The notes: generated by a model not told the origin, from the sequence alone. A stretch of DNA of 64,000 nucleotides from Enoplolaimus lenunculus (GCA_030248215.1 JASANG010000859.1:1-64000); one strand, 5' to 3'; counted from the stretch's first letter, positions 20,111 through 32,714 are shown. Translations and numbers: made by a program.

Positions 20111-22385
20111 TTTATGTTTGCACTGGCGAACAGCCTGTGATGAAACAGTGAGGTAATTTTTCAGTATTGTTATTCGATCCGAGGGTTTGCGAATCGTTTA
20201 GCAGCAAAATGCTGCTGCGCCACACACAGTTGGTGACAGCGGGTGCAACTGGTTTCCAGCAAGAAAAAAAATGCGAAAACTGATTATTTTAAATGCTATT
20301 AAAAATCTTCAACTTGATGAAGCGTGACTTTTAGCATGGAAGGCGGCGTTTCCTTTGTATACTTGCATGGTTGCAATCCTGGTAAATAATGCAAAGCGAC
20401 ACCTACTGTAATGCTAGCGATCAGCGGTTCAAAAACAAAGGTCAAACTGGGTTGAAGTTATCCCTCGTGGATCGCGTAAAAGCAACTTTTGTTGTGGTCC
20501 ATGTATAACTTGAGCGTTGTTGCGATTGATAATTTGCCGCAAGGCTGGATCCTCCATTGTTGTAGTGGAATGAACCAGACGAATGCGTTGAAATGAAAGT
20601 GAATTTCAAATCTAAACGGTTCAGAAAATTTAATAAAAACTAGACTAAACTGAGTAATTGCTTTAATTCAGTTCAGCATTTTTAAAATATCTCGTTAAGT
20701 ACATATTTAAATAAAGATAGAAACAAGTTATTTACCTGAAAGCCAAATATGTTGTCACCGCGATCAAAACAAAATTAATAGTTTGTGTGTATAGATTACT
20801 TTTAATAAACTGTGGTCTTTGGATTAAATGCTAGTTGTCCTTTGTTTATTTAGACAGCCACAGATCGGATTAGTTTTTGGTTTACCATATGAGCCAGATT
20901 GAAAAAAATGTAGCCGGCGATCGACAAAATTGGCCGAAACCTGAATAGGGGTGAAACAAAATCAGGTCATAAAATAATGAATCTACAAATTTCAACATTA
21001 ATTTGCCAAATATTGTCAAAAAAACATTCATAGGCTTCTTTTTAAGGCATGTGTGTAATTAAAAGTTTCAAAATTATGCATCTACCGAAGGCGTAGGTCG
21101 ATTTATTATACGAGCCGCAGTCAACCGGATAGTTGCACATTGTTGAGAGTGAAAGATATTCCCTGATAATTAAAATGCTGTATGATTCAGTGGCATAACT
21201 ACATTTAGATGTATTTTGCTGTTTATGTCATGTTGCGCTATTTTCTAAGTACAAGAACGCTTTAGTTTTTGCTAAAATATCAACTATCGCAATGGTTCAC
21301 ATAGCATGTTGTCAAATAAACGTGTACATCTTAAGAATTTACTGACAGTTTAGGATTTATCGTTTGATTTAAAAACGTTCCGGCCCGGATCTTGACAAGA
21401 ACCCAAATTGAAACCGCCGTCAGGTGCGTAATACAGACTGCGCAAGGTATGAAATTGAAGATATATCATACCCCGAAATTTGTGGGAAAGTAGAAAAACG
21501 CACCTTTATAGGTTTTCTAATCTATTCGTTTCACAAAAACATTTAAATTAGGCTGTATATCTTTTGTTTTTTCGAATTAACTAGCTATGGAATTAGATAG
21601 TAAATAAACAAAAAATATGAGCCATACAACTTTTTGACAATGCGGGTCTTCCATCAAAGCTTTACCGCTTTTATACCGTCACCTGGGAGCAATTAGTTCG
21701 AGTACCGCTTTTATGGGTGCTGACCTATTCCTGCGCCGGATTAGTTTATTTTCTTTCGGTGAAAGAACGATCGGTTTATAATATATTCTTCGGTCACCGA
21801 TGTGCCCAGAAATTTAGAGTCGGGTCAACATTGCACCACGACTAATATTTTGGTTTTAAAACAGTATAGGCATGTTGCAAACAGTTACTTTATATGAGGC
21901 AGCATCTCTACTTCATACACGTAGAATTTAGATTGAAAGAGCGACCCCTCTATGCTTCTATTGGTACCAGCCCGGGCCTTCGGTTTAGTTTTCGCCGAAC
22001 AGTAACCTTGTGAAAACTTTACCATCAGTTCTTTTCGAAATGCCCTTATAAACATTCCAATATGCTCCAAGTTTCGTGTAGATTTTGACATTTATTACAC
22101 CGATTATTGAGCGTTTCATTAAATTTTGTTTTTGAAGTGTTCTAATCGTTGTTTTTAAAACTAAAAGTCAGTTAGGTTAATGCCCGAAGCCAGCTAACCT
22201 TGTAGGGTGCACTAAAAATGTTTCAAGCGGAACATGCAAGGGTTTTCAATGACTTGTCAACCCCTTTGTCTCTTCTTGGCTGTTGGCCCAATTAAGCCCA
22301 GTCACAGGCCTTAGGTGGTCGGTTCGGATTATGGAGACGCTTATGCTCTTCCTACAATTTGAGTCACGCTGGTACACAATTTGCC
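20111..22385. other. No certain feature
   Basis: About 2.3 kb without a recognisable gene or paired repeat ends. A 68-codon minus-strand ORF (21885-22091) sits in a slightly GC-richer patch, but no domain is evident. Confidence 0.3.
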
Positions 22386-22386
22386 A

Positions 22387-23190
22387 CGGTGTAACTGGAT
22401 ATCCGTTTCTGTTTCCGGTAAAAATGGGTGGACTGTAGTAGCCCGAATAAGAGGGGGGACTGATATTTATTTGGTCTCTCCAGAGGGTATCCCCCTCTTG
22501 TTATTCGGTTACGGACTTATTTATTTTTAACCCACGCTCCGCCGCCCTTCGTTACTGATAATATCCGGTACTGCAATTATCCGTTGAATTAAACGTTATT
22601 TGTCTTCTGTCAATAGCTTGAGCGTTAGTACAAGGTTATGCTTAGGAATTTACTTTTAAAATTTAAGTACGCTTTAAAGTTTCGAACTCAATTGGTCCTG
22701 GGGTCATTTATGCGCTACAATTAGGATTAATTGGCATTTATGGAGTCTAATTGGGGTTTAGGAACTCTATCCGCTAACGGACTCTTATTAGGGATACGGA
22801 CTCGTATTAATTCGGACTCAAAATTGGGACCCCCTTCTTATTACCCCCTCTTATTCGGGTCAATACAATAAGTACGTATCGGTTTCTGTTATTTTTATGA
22901 TCAAATTTAGTTATAAATCATGTAGGTATATATCCCGCAATTTTTCGTTGCACATGTGCTGCAATTGTGTGAAGCGAAATATTTCTGAAATTCATTCAGT
23001 CTTAAAAATTTCGTTGCATCCGACAATTTTTCCTCATTTTTTAAAAACCGGTCAGTATATGCAGGCTTAAATTGTGTTGGCAGAAAAATAAAACATTTTT
23101 GAAACTTTTATACTTCAGTATCCATTTTACGTTTCCGTTATTTTAATCACTATCCGTTTCCGTAATTTTTAATATCCGTTTACACCATGC
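22387..23190. mobile_element. hAT-like family 8 element split by a family 1 insertion
   Basis: CACGGTGTAACTGGATATCC with GTTTCTGTTTCCGG at the left and TATCCGTTTACACCATG at the right are family 8 ends. The family 1 MITE at 22433-22868 interrupts it, and the sequence resumes with TATCGGTTTCTGTTATTTTT beyond. Family 8 is therefore older here. Confidence 0.6.
22433..22868. mobile_element. Tc1/mariner-like MITE, family 1, nested
   Basis: The ends CTGTAGTAGCCCGAATAAGA and CTCTTATTCGGGTCAATACA are inverse. The interior carries GAGGGTATCCCCCTCTTGTT and CGCCGCCCTTCGTTACTGAT as in the other copies. It sits inside a family 8 element. Confidence 0.82.
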
Positions 23191-23444
23191 CATTTACACC
23201 ATCTTACAAACAATTTTAATATAAAACGATTGGAAATGTTTGCATATCTCATTGCAGTTCATACGCATTCGAAACTTCAAACTTTAACAAGAGACTCAAA
23301 ATTTTGAATTTTTAGTTTAAAACATGTATGACATTAAGATCAGCCTGTCAGACACAATTTCAATTATTAATTTAATTGTGACCGCTTCGATACGAGAACA
23401 AATAACCACAGAAAGGGTCGAGGAGATGGGGCATACATAATCTG

Positions 23445-23644
23445 TATCAATCAGAATTAGGCCGTAACAGTAGTATAAGCATATTCGTAAGCCTAAGCCT
23501 AAGCCTTAGCCTAAGCGAAAGGATGAGCCTGATCCTAAGCCTAAGCCTAAATCTAAACCTAAGCAAAAAAGTTAGTCTAAAGCTTAATCTGACTCTATTA
23601 CAGCCTTGCAGGAAACCGTTCGGGCCCTGTTCTATACATGGGCC
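23445..23644. mobile_element. TTAGGC-core MITE, family 3
   Basis: The block CAGTAGTATAAGCATATTCG, a CCTAAG array, AAAAGTTAGTCTAAAGCTTA and the right end CGGGCCCTGTTCTATACATG plus GGCC are all present. CTGTATCAATCAG occurs just outside both ends (near 23442 and 23646), perhaps a longer flanking duplication. Confidence 0.7.
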
Positions 23645-23649
23645 CCTGT

Positions 23650-24630
23650 ATCAATCAGTCACACCACCTGATATTAAATAGTTAACATTATGAGCTGCAT
23701 AATTTAATGCAGTGCTCAAGAAAATCATTCCAAAGTTGACTTGCATTAACTTTCTTTTGCATGTGTCGATTTGACTGTGTTTGGATTTTGTTGGATGTCG
23801 TTTTGAAGCTTGAAAATAGCTCACAGCAACTGGAATAATGCTTTGTTATTAGCCTTATATAGAATAGTTCAAGGCTTTCGTCAAGACGTCAATATAATTT
23901 TTTTACAGAAAAACTTTCTGAGGGAGAAAATTGTAAGGTAGGGGAGACCTTGTGCTTTTCTATGTCAGGGGAAGGCTGCGGCTTCCTTGCGCCTTCCGGA
24001 TTTTGAAAGGACACTAACCAGGATGGGGTTCTCACCCACGAACCCCACACTGAACTGTTCATTATTCACACAGCTAGAATCGTTGATAAAGTACTTTTGG
24101 ACTGTTTTGGTGTATGTGAGCTAATGGGTTTTGTGTCATGGGAAATTCAAATATGTCCTTTACAGATTGCCATATTTGCAAGCTAGCCTTCTACTAATTA
24201 GCATCATACTGAGGCTTGGCGTCAAGGGCGTTGCCAGGGGGGCATAGGGGTCCTGCCCACCAATGGTTTTGGAAAAATTTAGTTTCATTGATTATCGTTG
24301 TTTACAAATCACGGCATTGATTATCGTTGTTTACAAATAACGGCAATTCGTTGCATTATCTTGGATCAGGTAAGGGTGATTTTTCATATAAAAAGTCAAG
24401 ATCTAACATCTTTAAACTACTATGTTAGGTAGTGATGGGTATCACGGCCCCCTTGGACCTGTTTGGTGGGCCGGCTATCTTAACGCCGGTCCTGTGCATG
24501 AGTTGATTTGGTTTATCTCCGTATGTGTTAAATCACAACAACAGAGATTCTATCAAACATCATCTTTCCCTCGTACTATATATACATCAGTCGTAGTGGG
24601 ACTACATTTATTGAGCGAAGCTCGAACGCA
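23650..24630. other. No certain feature
   Basis: Mostly AT-rich. GGCGTTGCCAGGGGGGCATA near 24227 resembles the start of a common invertebrate repeat, and ATTGATTATCGTTGTTTACAA is repeated twice near 24290-24340. There is no gene. Confidence 0.3.
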
Positions 24631-24632
24631 CG

Positions 24633-25330
24633 TAAGCAATTAAGGTAATATGCGAATTAGTTGTTAGCTAACTATTCATTTATCGGTTTTGGAGGTTTGT
24701 AAGCAATTTCCTCAGGATCCTCGCACCCAAAAACCCTTCAGCCACTCTAATATTTTTTGGAATAATTTAAAAAGTCCTAATTTTGTCTTGTCAATTACGC
24801 TGATATGCAAATTAGTTATTAGCTAACTATTCAATTATCGGTTTTGGAGGTTTGTCAACAATTTATTCAGATTCTTCGCACCCAAAAACCTTCAGTAAAC
24901 CCTAATGATAATTGAAATAATTTAAAAAGTCCTAGTTTCGTCTTGTCAATTAAGCTAATATGCATTTTAGCTATTAGCTAACTATTCAATTATCGGTTTT
25001 AGATGTTTGCAAACTATTTATACAAATACCTCGCACCAAAATAACCTTTTAGTGCTGAAATTATATGGCTTTTAACCTTAATAATTAATGAAATATTGTA
25101 AAAAGTCGTAATTTAGGCTTATAAACTATGCTAATATGCAAATTATCTATTAGCTAACTGGTCCATTATCGGTCTCGGATGTTTGTAAACAGCCTACGCA
25201 GATTCGTTGCACCCCAAAACCGTTTAATGCTGAAATTAGATTGCTTCTGACTGTAATAATTAGTGAAATATTGTGGAAAGTCCTAATTTAGGCTTAATTA
25301 ATTATGCAAATTAGCCTGTAGCTAATAAAC
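24633..25330. repeat. Tandem array, about five units of 155-180 bp
   Basis: Each unit has TAATATGCAAATTAG, GTTAGCTAACTATTCA, ATTATCGGTTTTGGAGGTTT, TCGCACCCAAAAACC and TTTAAAAAGTCCTAATTT in the same order. Units begin near 24640, 24793, 24949, 25123 and 25299. The last unit is cut short and passes into a LINE-like tail at 25330. Confidence 0.8.
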
Positions 25331-25540
25331 GGCTTAAAATTTTAAAACCCCAATGCGAGGTTAACACCCCAGGATGATTGGTTTTCAAACAAAAAAAGTT
25401 TATCAAAATCGGTTCAGCAGTTCCTGAGATTATTTTCGGAAGGATAGACATACAGACGGACAGACGGACAGACGGACGGACGGACATCCGCCTTTCGACC
25501 CCCAAGTACAAAACATAATACGCTTAGCGAAACTCCGAGC
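25330..25540. repeat. LINE- or SINE-like 3' tail with GACGGACA repeats
   Basis: ATCAAAATCGGTTCAGCAGT followed by TCCTGAGATTA and a run of GACAGACGGAC is a tail motif shared by many invertebrate non-LTR elements. Only the tail is present; no reverse transcriptase is seen. The 66-codon minus ORF across it (RMSVRPSVRLSVCMS) is a product of the microsatellite. Confidence 0.55.
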
Positions 25541-25686
25541 TTCGTTTTTGAAAATTGTTGCCAGCCAACAGATACCCTAAATTAATATATTTGTTAATAC
25601 AAATTATATGTATTGTCACAAAATTTGTAGTTCCGATTCCGATTCCGATTCCGGTATAATCTAATTCTGTAGTATGACGCCGAGTA

Positions 25687-26136
25687 CTGTAGTGACCGGA
25701 ATAAGAGGGAAGTGGTAATCAGAAGGGGGATCCCCATTTTGAGTCCCAATCATTAGAAGTTCGTAAACCCTAATAAGTGTCCGTAAGCGGATAGATTCCC
25801 TATACCCTAATTAAACTCCATAAATGTCAATTATCCGTAATTGTAGCGCATAAATGACTCTAGGACCAAATAAAGTTGAGTTCGAAACTTTAAAGCGTAC
25901 TTGGTTTCAATGTAACAGTCCAAAGTATAACCTTATTTATCGCTGAAGCTTTTGACGCAAGACAAAAACGTTTATTTCAACGGATAATTGCAATACCGGA
26001 TATATATCAGCAAGAAGGGTGGCGGACGGCGGGTTGAAAATAAATAACAGTCCGCAACCGAATAACAGGGGAGGCACACTCTTGAAGGCAAAATAAATAT
26101 CAGCCTCCCCCCCCCCTGTTATTCGGGTCACTACAG
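25687..26136. mobile_element. Tc1/mariner-like MITE, family 1
   Basis: It begins CTGTAGTGACCGGAATAAGA and ends GTTATTCGGGTCACTACAG, with TA on both sides. The interior holds the family blocks, including CATAAATGACTCTAGGACCA and GGATATATATCAGCAAGAAG. Confidence 0.87.
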
Positions 26137-26139
26137 TAT

Positions 26140-27035
26140 GTAATCTAGCGACTCGACTAAGTATGTATAAGTAGATTATGTTTCTTGCAAAGGTAATAAT
26201 AAATTTACTACTTGATGGTGCGTATTCGATAGAAATTGTTCCCTAGGCTAGTTTTGAGATAATTTAAAATTTCGAAGTCATTACAACGATAAATATCAAG
26301 CTAAACGGAAGTTTTTCGATTTTGGCATAATTTCTTTTCGTCAGCTCCAGCTACTTTAATGGTGAAACAGTGCAAATTATTCCAAAAAATTATTTACACT
26401 ATAGCATTTAGATTATCCGGATGCACGTTTCTTTTCGGATACATATTTTTCATATCCGGATATCCGGTGCCCATCTATTATATATACACACCCCATTTGT
26501 GTCTATAATATGGCATCGTTATACAAACGTTTCTTCGAAAAACCTAGCCATTTTTATTGAATACGGTGGTTCCGTTCTGAACCAGGTATACAATCATCTA
26601 AAAGTACTCTACTAAAATCATTCAAACCCCTAAACTGAAGTGCACTTGTTTATACTTTTTTGATACAGTTTAAATAAATTTAGGCAAACCATAAAAACCA
26701 ATACCATTAATTTTTGTTTTATCACCAACTAGAAAAATAGGAAAAGTGTGTTGTGTCACGCCTTTAGTTTTAGCTGACATTGAAATTTTAATACGAAGCA
26801 TTGTATATTGCACATGCTTTGCAACAGGAACTTGCTAAATTTAATGCAGAAAAAAGTATATTATTTATGTTCGGTTATGCCAGAGTACAACCCAAGGTCT
26901 GCCTTCGGCTACGGTTCTGACGGAAAATATATTTCAAAATCTGGCTTCGGTGTAAAATATTAGCTGAAACTTTGGGCAATTTTAGGAATAAACGAAATTA
27001 TTCGGGATTTGATAGAAGTTTTGTCGTTCAGTGAG
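26140..27035. other. No certain feature
   Basis: AT-rich. A short relic near 26413-26480 (ATCCGGATGCACGTTTC ... ATATCCGGATATCCGGTGCC) resembles hAT-like ends of families 7/8. Confidence 0.3.
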
Positions 27036-27043
27036 TTTGATGG

Positions 27044-27453
27044 CAGGGTGTAAACTGATAGTAAAAAATATCGGAAACGGATAGTGATTATATATAAAAA
27101 ACGGGAACGGAAAAGTTTCACAGTTTTTTTTGTTTTGTGCCAACAAAATTGAGGCGTGCGAGCATTCGCTGGTCTTTCTAAAATTTTAAAGAAAAAATGG
27201 CGAATGCATTGAAATTTTAACGAATTTCGATGAATTTACCATCTTTTATTTCGTTTCGAACAATTTCAGCATGTCTCAAAGAACAGTTCGCGACTTATAT
27301 AATTGATTTATATTTAATATTGAGTGTAAGACTAATGGAATTCCGTGGTATTTTAATTATACACAAACAGAAAAGAACATCGATCTTTACCGTAGACGGA
27401 CACCAATTTTTACCGCAAACGGAAACAAGAACATATACATCTGATTACCACTG
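27044..27453. mobile_element. hAT-like MITE, family 8
   Basis: It begins CAGGGTGTAAACTGATAGTA and ends ACATCTGATTACCACTG. The flanks TTTGATGG (27036-27043) and TCTGATGG (27454-27461) match at 7 of 8 positions. Inverted AAACGGATAG and CGGAAACAAG blocks lie inside. Confidence 0.8.
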
Positions 27454-27461
27454 TCTGATGG

Positions 27462-28347
27462 TAACTTTGATTGCGATGATTTAGATTAAATCTGCAGCTC
27501 ATTTTTTTCGTTCCACGTCAGCATTTGTATTTTCAAATTATAATGACATTTGTTACTATTGAAATCTTGTTACTCGATGCGCATTCCCATACGAATTAAT
27601 TAGGCGTCTGCGATTGGCTACAACTATGAAATAAAAATCAACTGAACATTTTCATTAAGTTTGAAGCAAGTTTTACACTAATTAATTTTGCAAGTGCGGA
27701 ACGAATCGCATGCTCAAAAATACAGAAACCTACCATTGCTAAACAGTTTTGTCTCTTACACGGTATAATGCGTACTGCTTTGCTCACGCAACGTCTGACA
27801 ATATAGTTAGCTGAACTGAACGGATTGTGCAACATTTTTCATATAACGGAGTGGACATTTTTTGACGGTTGATGTATTCAGAATACGTCCATTCTACTTA
27901 CACAATAGTTGTGGCACGTCTGATATACTTGGCTTGAAATTTATCGAACTCGGAGTCGAAATTTACTTCATCAATATTTCACTCAGCTCTGCACAATTTT
28001 ACTATACATTTTACTTTATACTTGCATAGTAATATACCTCTACCGACTATAATTATAAAACAACCACAGACACAAATTGCGGTCTTTAACTGTGAATTAA
28101 ACACGAGTAACTTAATATTATTTTAAGCTTTATTTGAGTTACTTGTTAGCTTCGCTTAAAAACAAAATATCTGAATATATAAGAGTAACCGCAGAAAAAA
28201 CTTTAAACAGAATGTTTTTGACACCTTCATCAACTTTGGTTCTGCTTAACATCTGGTGCCTATTTGTGTTCGACAATGTATGGTTTGTTTTGTTGCAATA
28301 AAACAGTTACTGAACTAAAGATTGTCTCTTAGCAGACAGAGGATTGG
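27462..28347. other. No feature recognised
   Basis: AT-rich spacer; ORFs of about 65 codons only. Confidence 0.3.
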
Positions 28348-28350
28348 TAA

Positions 28351-28963
28351 TGCGGGGTTCACGTTATAACCGGGGCAGCTTGGGACACATTTTGTCCGTA
28401 TTCGCCTATTGGGTTGCGTTTTGTCTGCTAAATAGACCCCATATCATAATTAAAAAGTCGTATTTGACTGCTATCATCATGTGTCGGTCACCTTTCGTCC
28501 TTCAACTAATATCATATGATATATTTTCAAATGTCTGCATACTTGAGGTAGAATTTGAAATTTAAATTTTTGTATTATAACAGTGTTTTTCTAAACAATT
28601 TTGTGTCGGAAATAGATTTGCAGACGTGTATTTGGTATTTTACGCACATGTGTACCTCTGCCGTCCGACTTTCCATCAATTTATTAGCACCCGACGATTA
28701 CACTGCCACGCTGAATATCATAAGATATTCGTTGTAATTTTGGAATATCATATGATATTCGCATAAATGTCCCTTAGTATCACGTGACCTACCGACTTTT
28801 GTACACATTGGTCTTTTGAGAGCGGTGGTTTGTAAGTAAATGTCATATGACATTGGAGTTTTGTCTGTTCACCCAATATGAGTGCTCTAATTTTAAAGTT
28901 GATGTCGAATCAACATGGGACAAACCGTATTCCGACCGCCCCGGTTATAACGTGAATCCCGCA
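28351..28963. mobile_element. Harbinger-like MITE, family 4, full-length reference copy
   Basis: It begins TGCGGGGTTCACGTTATAAC and ends GGTTATAACGTGAATCCCGC plus A, with TAA on both sides (28348-28350, 28964-28966). The 613 bases include several ATATCATATGATAT palindromes (near 28508 and 28742). There is no transposase. Confidence 0.88.
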
Positions 28964-29391
28964 TAAGCTGAGATAGATCCGCAGCCAGCAGCGTATCGCG
29001 CTTTATTTAATCTATGCCGACACCTATTGTACGTTTTCTTTCACCATAACGATATGGGAAATACAATAAATCTGCAGTTGCAATTCTATCTTCCACCTTT
29101 AAGAACCCTATATAGGAAGTTGTATTTTCTAAAAATGGTAAAAAATCTTAGGCTTATAAAAGCGCTTTAAAATATAAAGTAGCGCAAGCGAAAGGCAAAA
29201 AATACTGCACCAGTGAAACAAAATACGACGACTTTGGGCAAACGCCGTCCAGCAGGCAGTAACCAAAAAGACTGCAGTTTTACGTTGCTAAAGTGCAAGT
29301 CGAACTGTTTACTTTCAAAGTTACGAAGTCCGCATGCGCGGCGCAATTTTCGTGAAGGGCTCTATATGGTTATACTGCGTGAACTTAAAAT

Positions 29392-29664
29392 GGCCCATGT
29401 ATAGAACAGGGCCGGATCGTTTTCCGGAGGGCCTATAATAGAGTCAGTTTAAGCTTTAGACTAAGTTTTTGCTTAGGCTTAGTCTTAGGCTTAGGCTTAG
29501 GCTTAGGCTTATGCTTAGGAATAGGCTCATCCATACGCTTAGGCTAAGCTTAGGCTTAGGCTTAGGAATAGGCTCATCCATACGCTTAGGCTTAGGCTTA
29601 GGCTTACGCATAGGCTTAGGAATATGCTTATACAACTATTCCGGCCCTGTTCTGTACATGGGCC
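29392..29664. mobile_element. TTAGGC-core MITE, family 3, reference copy
   Basis: It begins GGCCCATGTATAGAACAGGG and ends with the inverse, CCCTGTTCTGTACATGGGCC. The flanks CTTAAAAT and CCTAAAAT match at 7 of 8 positions. The core is a long run of CTTAGG units, including a repeated block TTAGGAATAGGCTCATCCAT. Confidence 0.88.
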
Positions 29665-29672
29665 CCTAAAAT

Positions 29673-31160
29673 TATTATATTCAGAAAATAAAAATATTTA
29701 CCTGTTTTTAATGCGCTCGCTTGGTTTCTAGCTTTTAGTCAATTCAATGCCACATTAAATTTTAGCCTAAAAACGTGTGCATCGATGTGAATAGGCGCTT
29801 TATTCAGCGCTGAAAAAATCTTTCACAAATTTCCGCACAATTAATACATTATCTTTTTGGCAAACCGTGTGGTTAATAATTTATAAAGTCTGTCTATTAA
29901 GTGAACAAACTACAGATCGACTATTAAGCTAGTGATACATTTCAGTTGGAGGCTTATCAAACCAGGTAATGCTGAAGTGGTGTCACCAGGGAGACGACCA
30001 AACGGACCACGCCGGCGCCCCCCTCAAGTAACATTGACAAATTTACTTCCGTTAATAATTGAATGTCGGGAAAGACAATTAGAAATTTGAACTCAAATCC
30101 AAATGTAGAAGTAATTATAACAGGCTGACCCCAAAACTGAATCTTCGCTACGCCCATCATTGCATCATAAACTGGCTAAAGTGTTTGAATAATTTAAAAC
30201 TTTACCTAAAAATAAAAACCAAAATACGGTTACATGCTACTTAAACAACGATATTAATAGGAAATTGGTGTAAAGTTTGCCTCAAAAAACGGCACGAGAA
30301 ACATTGAAAAGATTATGAATTTGTGGTATAATGAGCTTAGTTTAGGCATAAAGACAGCTACAGTACCCGTGTACAATACTCGCTTTATGGGATACTTTCG
30401 TGTTTTAAGTTAGTTTGGCCGCCGAAAGCACTTTAGATTAAAGACTAATGTTCTTGCTTAGCGGCTGTTGCTGCTATTTTCGTGTAGTTTGCAAATATAC
30501 CAGTGAAGTTTTGGCAAAAAATAATTGGATAAGAGGGGATTTGATAACTGTTCGCAATTTTGATTACGTTAAAACGTTTCAGAGGTCGAAGATTACGCAA
30601 ATCCACGTAACTTCACTGAGTTGCGGTAATAACGCGACAAAAAGACATACCACAACTTTATTCGGCATTGCGTACACGTCAGTAGCAGATTAAAATGACA
30701 TTCTGCCTACAATACTACTGATTGGAATCGGCTATTTTTTTATATTCGGATATCTGATACCCATCTATATAACATAGCGTTGCTAAATATCAGGGTTTCC
30801 ACGGAACTCCGATTCCTACTAAAATTCCGGCAAAATTTATGTTCCGATTATGATTCCGAGCGAATGTTTAGTCATGCGCCTGAGCTCCGACTTTTTCGGC
30901 ACGGTGTCAACAATCGGAACAATTTGAGTTGAAAAGCTGGTGGAACAACAAGTAAGCAAAAATGTTTCTGTGTTCCTTACTACAACAAAATGAACGTAGT
31001 CTAACATCATCTGAGTCGTGTTGTTGTGCATGAAATTAATTGCTACAAACAAAAAAATTGTTTGAAATTTTTGCATTAACAATAAAATAAGTGTCAAAAC
31101 TAAAATTGCAATTCAGGTTCCGATTTCGGTTCCGACCAAAAATTTTAATTTATCTAATTT
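29673..31160. other. No certain feature
   Basis: AT-rich, with a short relic near 30718-30770 (TATATTCGGATATCTGATAC) resembling decayed hAT-like ends. Frames of 81 (30448) and 86 (30837, minus) codons lack any recognisable domain. Confidence 0.3.
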
Positions 31161-31164
31161 GGTA

Positions 31165-31411
31165 CTGTAGTGACCCGAATAAGATGTTGACTGATATTTA
31201 TTAATTCTCTCCAGAAGGTACCCCATTGACTTTCAAAACTTAAGTATGCTTTACTGTTTCGAACTCAACTTTAGTCCTGGAGTCATTTATGCTCAATAAT
31301 TAGAGATATTTGACATCTATGGACTCTAATTATGGTTTACGGAATGCTATTGATGGGACTCAAAATGGGAAACCCCCACTTATTACCCCCCTCTTATTCG
31401 GGTCACTACAG
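31165..31411. mobile_element. Tc1/mariner-like MITE, family 1, short derivative
   Basis: CTGTAGTGACCCGAATAAGA and its inverse end, bordered by TA (31163-31164, 31412-31413), enclose only 247 bases. The middle of the family is deleted. Confidence 0.85.
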
Positions 31412-31413
31412 TA

Positions 31414-32205
31414 ACCATTTTGTTACTTTTTATTTCATTATTAATTCTTTAGGATTGAGCGCTGTAAGTTAATCCAGAACCAGCATTGTCAAACATCTGG
31501 GATCTCCGGTACAAACTAAATCTTTAAAACAAAAATACACAAAAATACTAAAATTAAAGTTTTGTAAAGTTTTCGTAGGGTTTAAGTCTTTAGGCACGTC
31601 TGTAATATTTAAACAAGTTTGTTGCGTCGGTTTTCTATCAATAAACGTTATAGTTTTAAATGGTGGTAAAAATTTCACGCATCTAAGGTTAAATATAAAG
31701 TTTTTAGGAATTTTATATTGGTTAAGAGTAGAAAACGAACCATATAATCATACCATTATTTTTCATATTTCACCCAATATTGTTCACTGCGGCTTACTTC
31801 AAGAGCCACAAGAGCTCCAACGACAGACGAATGCAAAAGGGCTTCGAGTCCCGGTTACTAGATTGTCATAGATCCATCCGTAATAGCTTGTATACAAAGC
31901 ACGTGTCTAACGGAGATTGGATAGCAATAAAAGTAGCACTATGTTTTCACGCGAGTAATTAACGAATTTCTTGAAGTAGAAGCAAAAACGTCCTACATCC
32001 GTATCGGTGTAAATGATTACTATTTAGGAAGTCAAGAAACTCTCTTTCGAAATTGTTGCAGAACGTAACCGTACTTTTCAAAATCTTTGTTACACCATGA
32101 CCGCAGTATTTATGAAAATTGAAATGAATTAAGGTTCAAAAATATATATTGGTCTATTTCATATGTGCATGGGACAAAAAGAGGTCAAGCACTGCTACGG
32201 TTTAT
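31414..32205. other. No certain feature
   Basis: AT-rich spacer. GGGCTTCGAGTCCCGGTTAC near 31839 resembles a B box, but no convincing A box lies at the right distance. Confidence 0.3.
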
Positions 32206-32209
32206 TTCA

Positions 32210-32350
32210 CCTCGCTGGCCCAAACTTTGGGTTCAAGCCCGGGCCCGGACAGCTTAGACCCGCTGTACCCATATTTGGGCCCGAGGTGGGCGCAGGCCCG
32301 GGCCTGGACCGGACCCACGAGCCTTTGCCCGGGCCGTTTCCAACCCTGAT
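32210..32350. repeat. GC-rich GCCCGGGC repeat block
   Basis: GCCCGGGCCCGG, GGCCCGGGCCTGGACC and GCCCGGGCC recur in 140 bases that stand out from AT-rich surroundings. ORFs open on both strands here are compositional. Confidence 0.55.
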
Positions 32351-32462
32351 ATGTAGTGCCCTCATATGTAACAGCAGTAGAAACATGAAAGAACCAAGAT
32401 ACATGTATTAAAAGTATTGCGTTTCTTATAAGGCATAAAATATAGAAACTGAGCAGCTCAAC

Positions 32463-32660
32463 GTGAGACGGTGTGACTCAGTGGTGCGTGTGGACCGAGA
32501 ATCCATCGGCCATGAGTTTCGGGATCGAAATCTCACAAGAACGCACATCATTTTCAGCTGCAAGCACTCAGAGCTAACCAACGTCGCACTTTACCATACC
32601 CAACTTAGGACAACCCCTAGAGTGTTTAGTAAAACGCAAAAACATGTGTGGGCGTTTCCC
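32463..32660 (+). repeat. Possible tRNA-derived SINE
   Basis: GTGTGACTCAGTGGTGCGTG resembles an A box and TCGGGATCGAAATCTC, about 45 bases further, a B box. The rest shows no tRNA folding and may be the SINE body. Only one copy is seen in the window. Confidence 0.4.
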
Positions 32661-32714
32661 TTATGATCTTTCTGTTCGAAGTAGCTAAAAACTCATTTTA
32701 TTAATTACTAAGTT

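Noticed and set aside
25311-25511. Minus-strand ORF with RMSVRPSVRLSVCMS
   Set aside because: This peptide is a common by-product of GACGGACA microsatellites in transposon tails.
32163-32411. Overlapping Gly/Pro-rich ORFs on both strands
   Set aside because: They follow the GCCCGGGC repeat composition and have no codon pattern.
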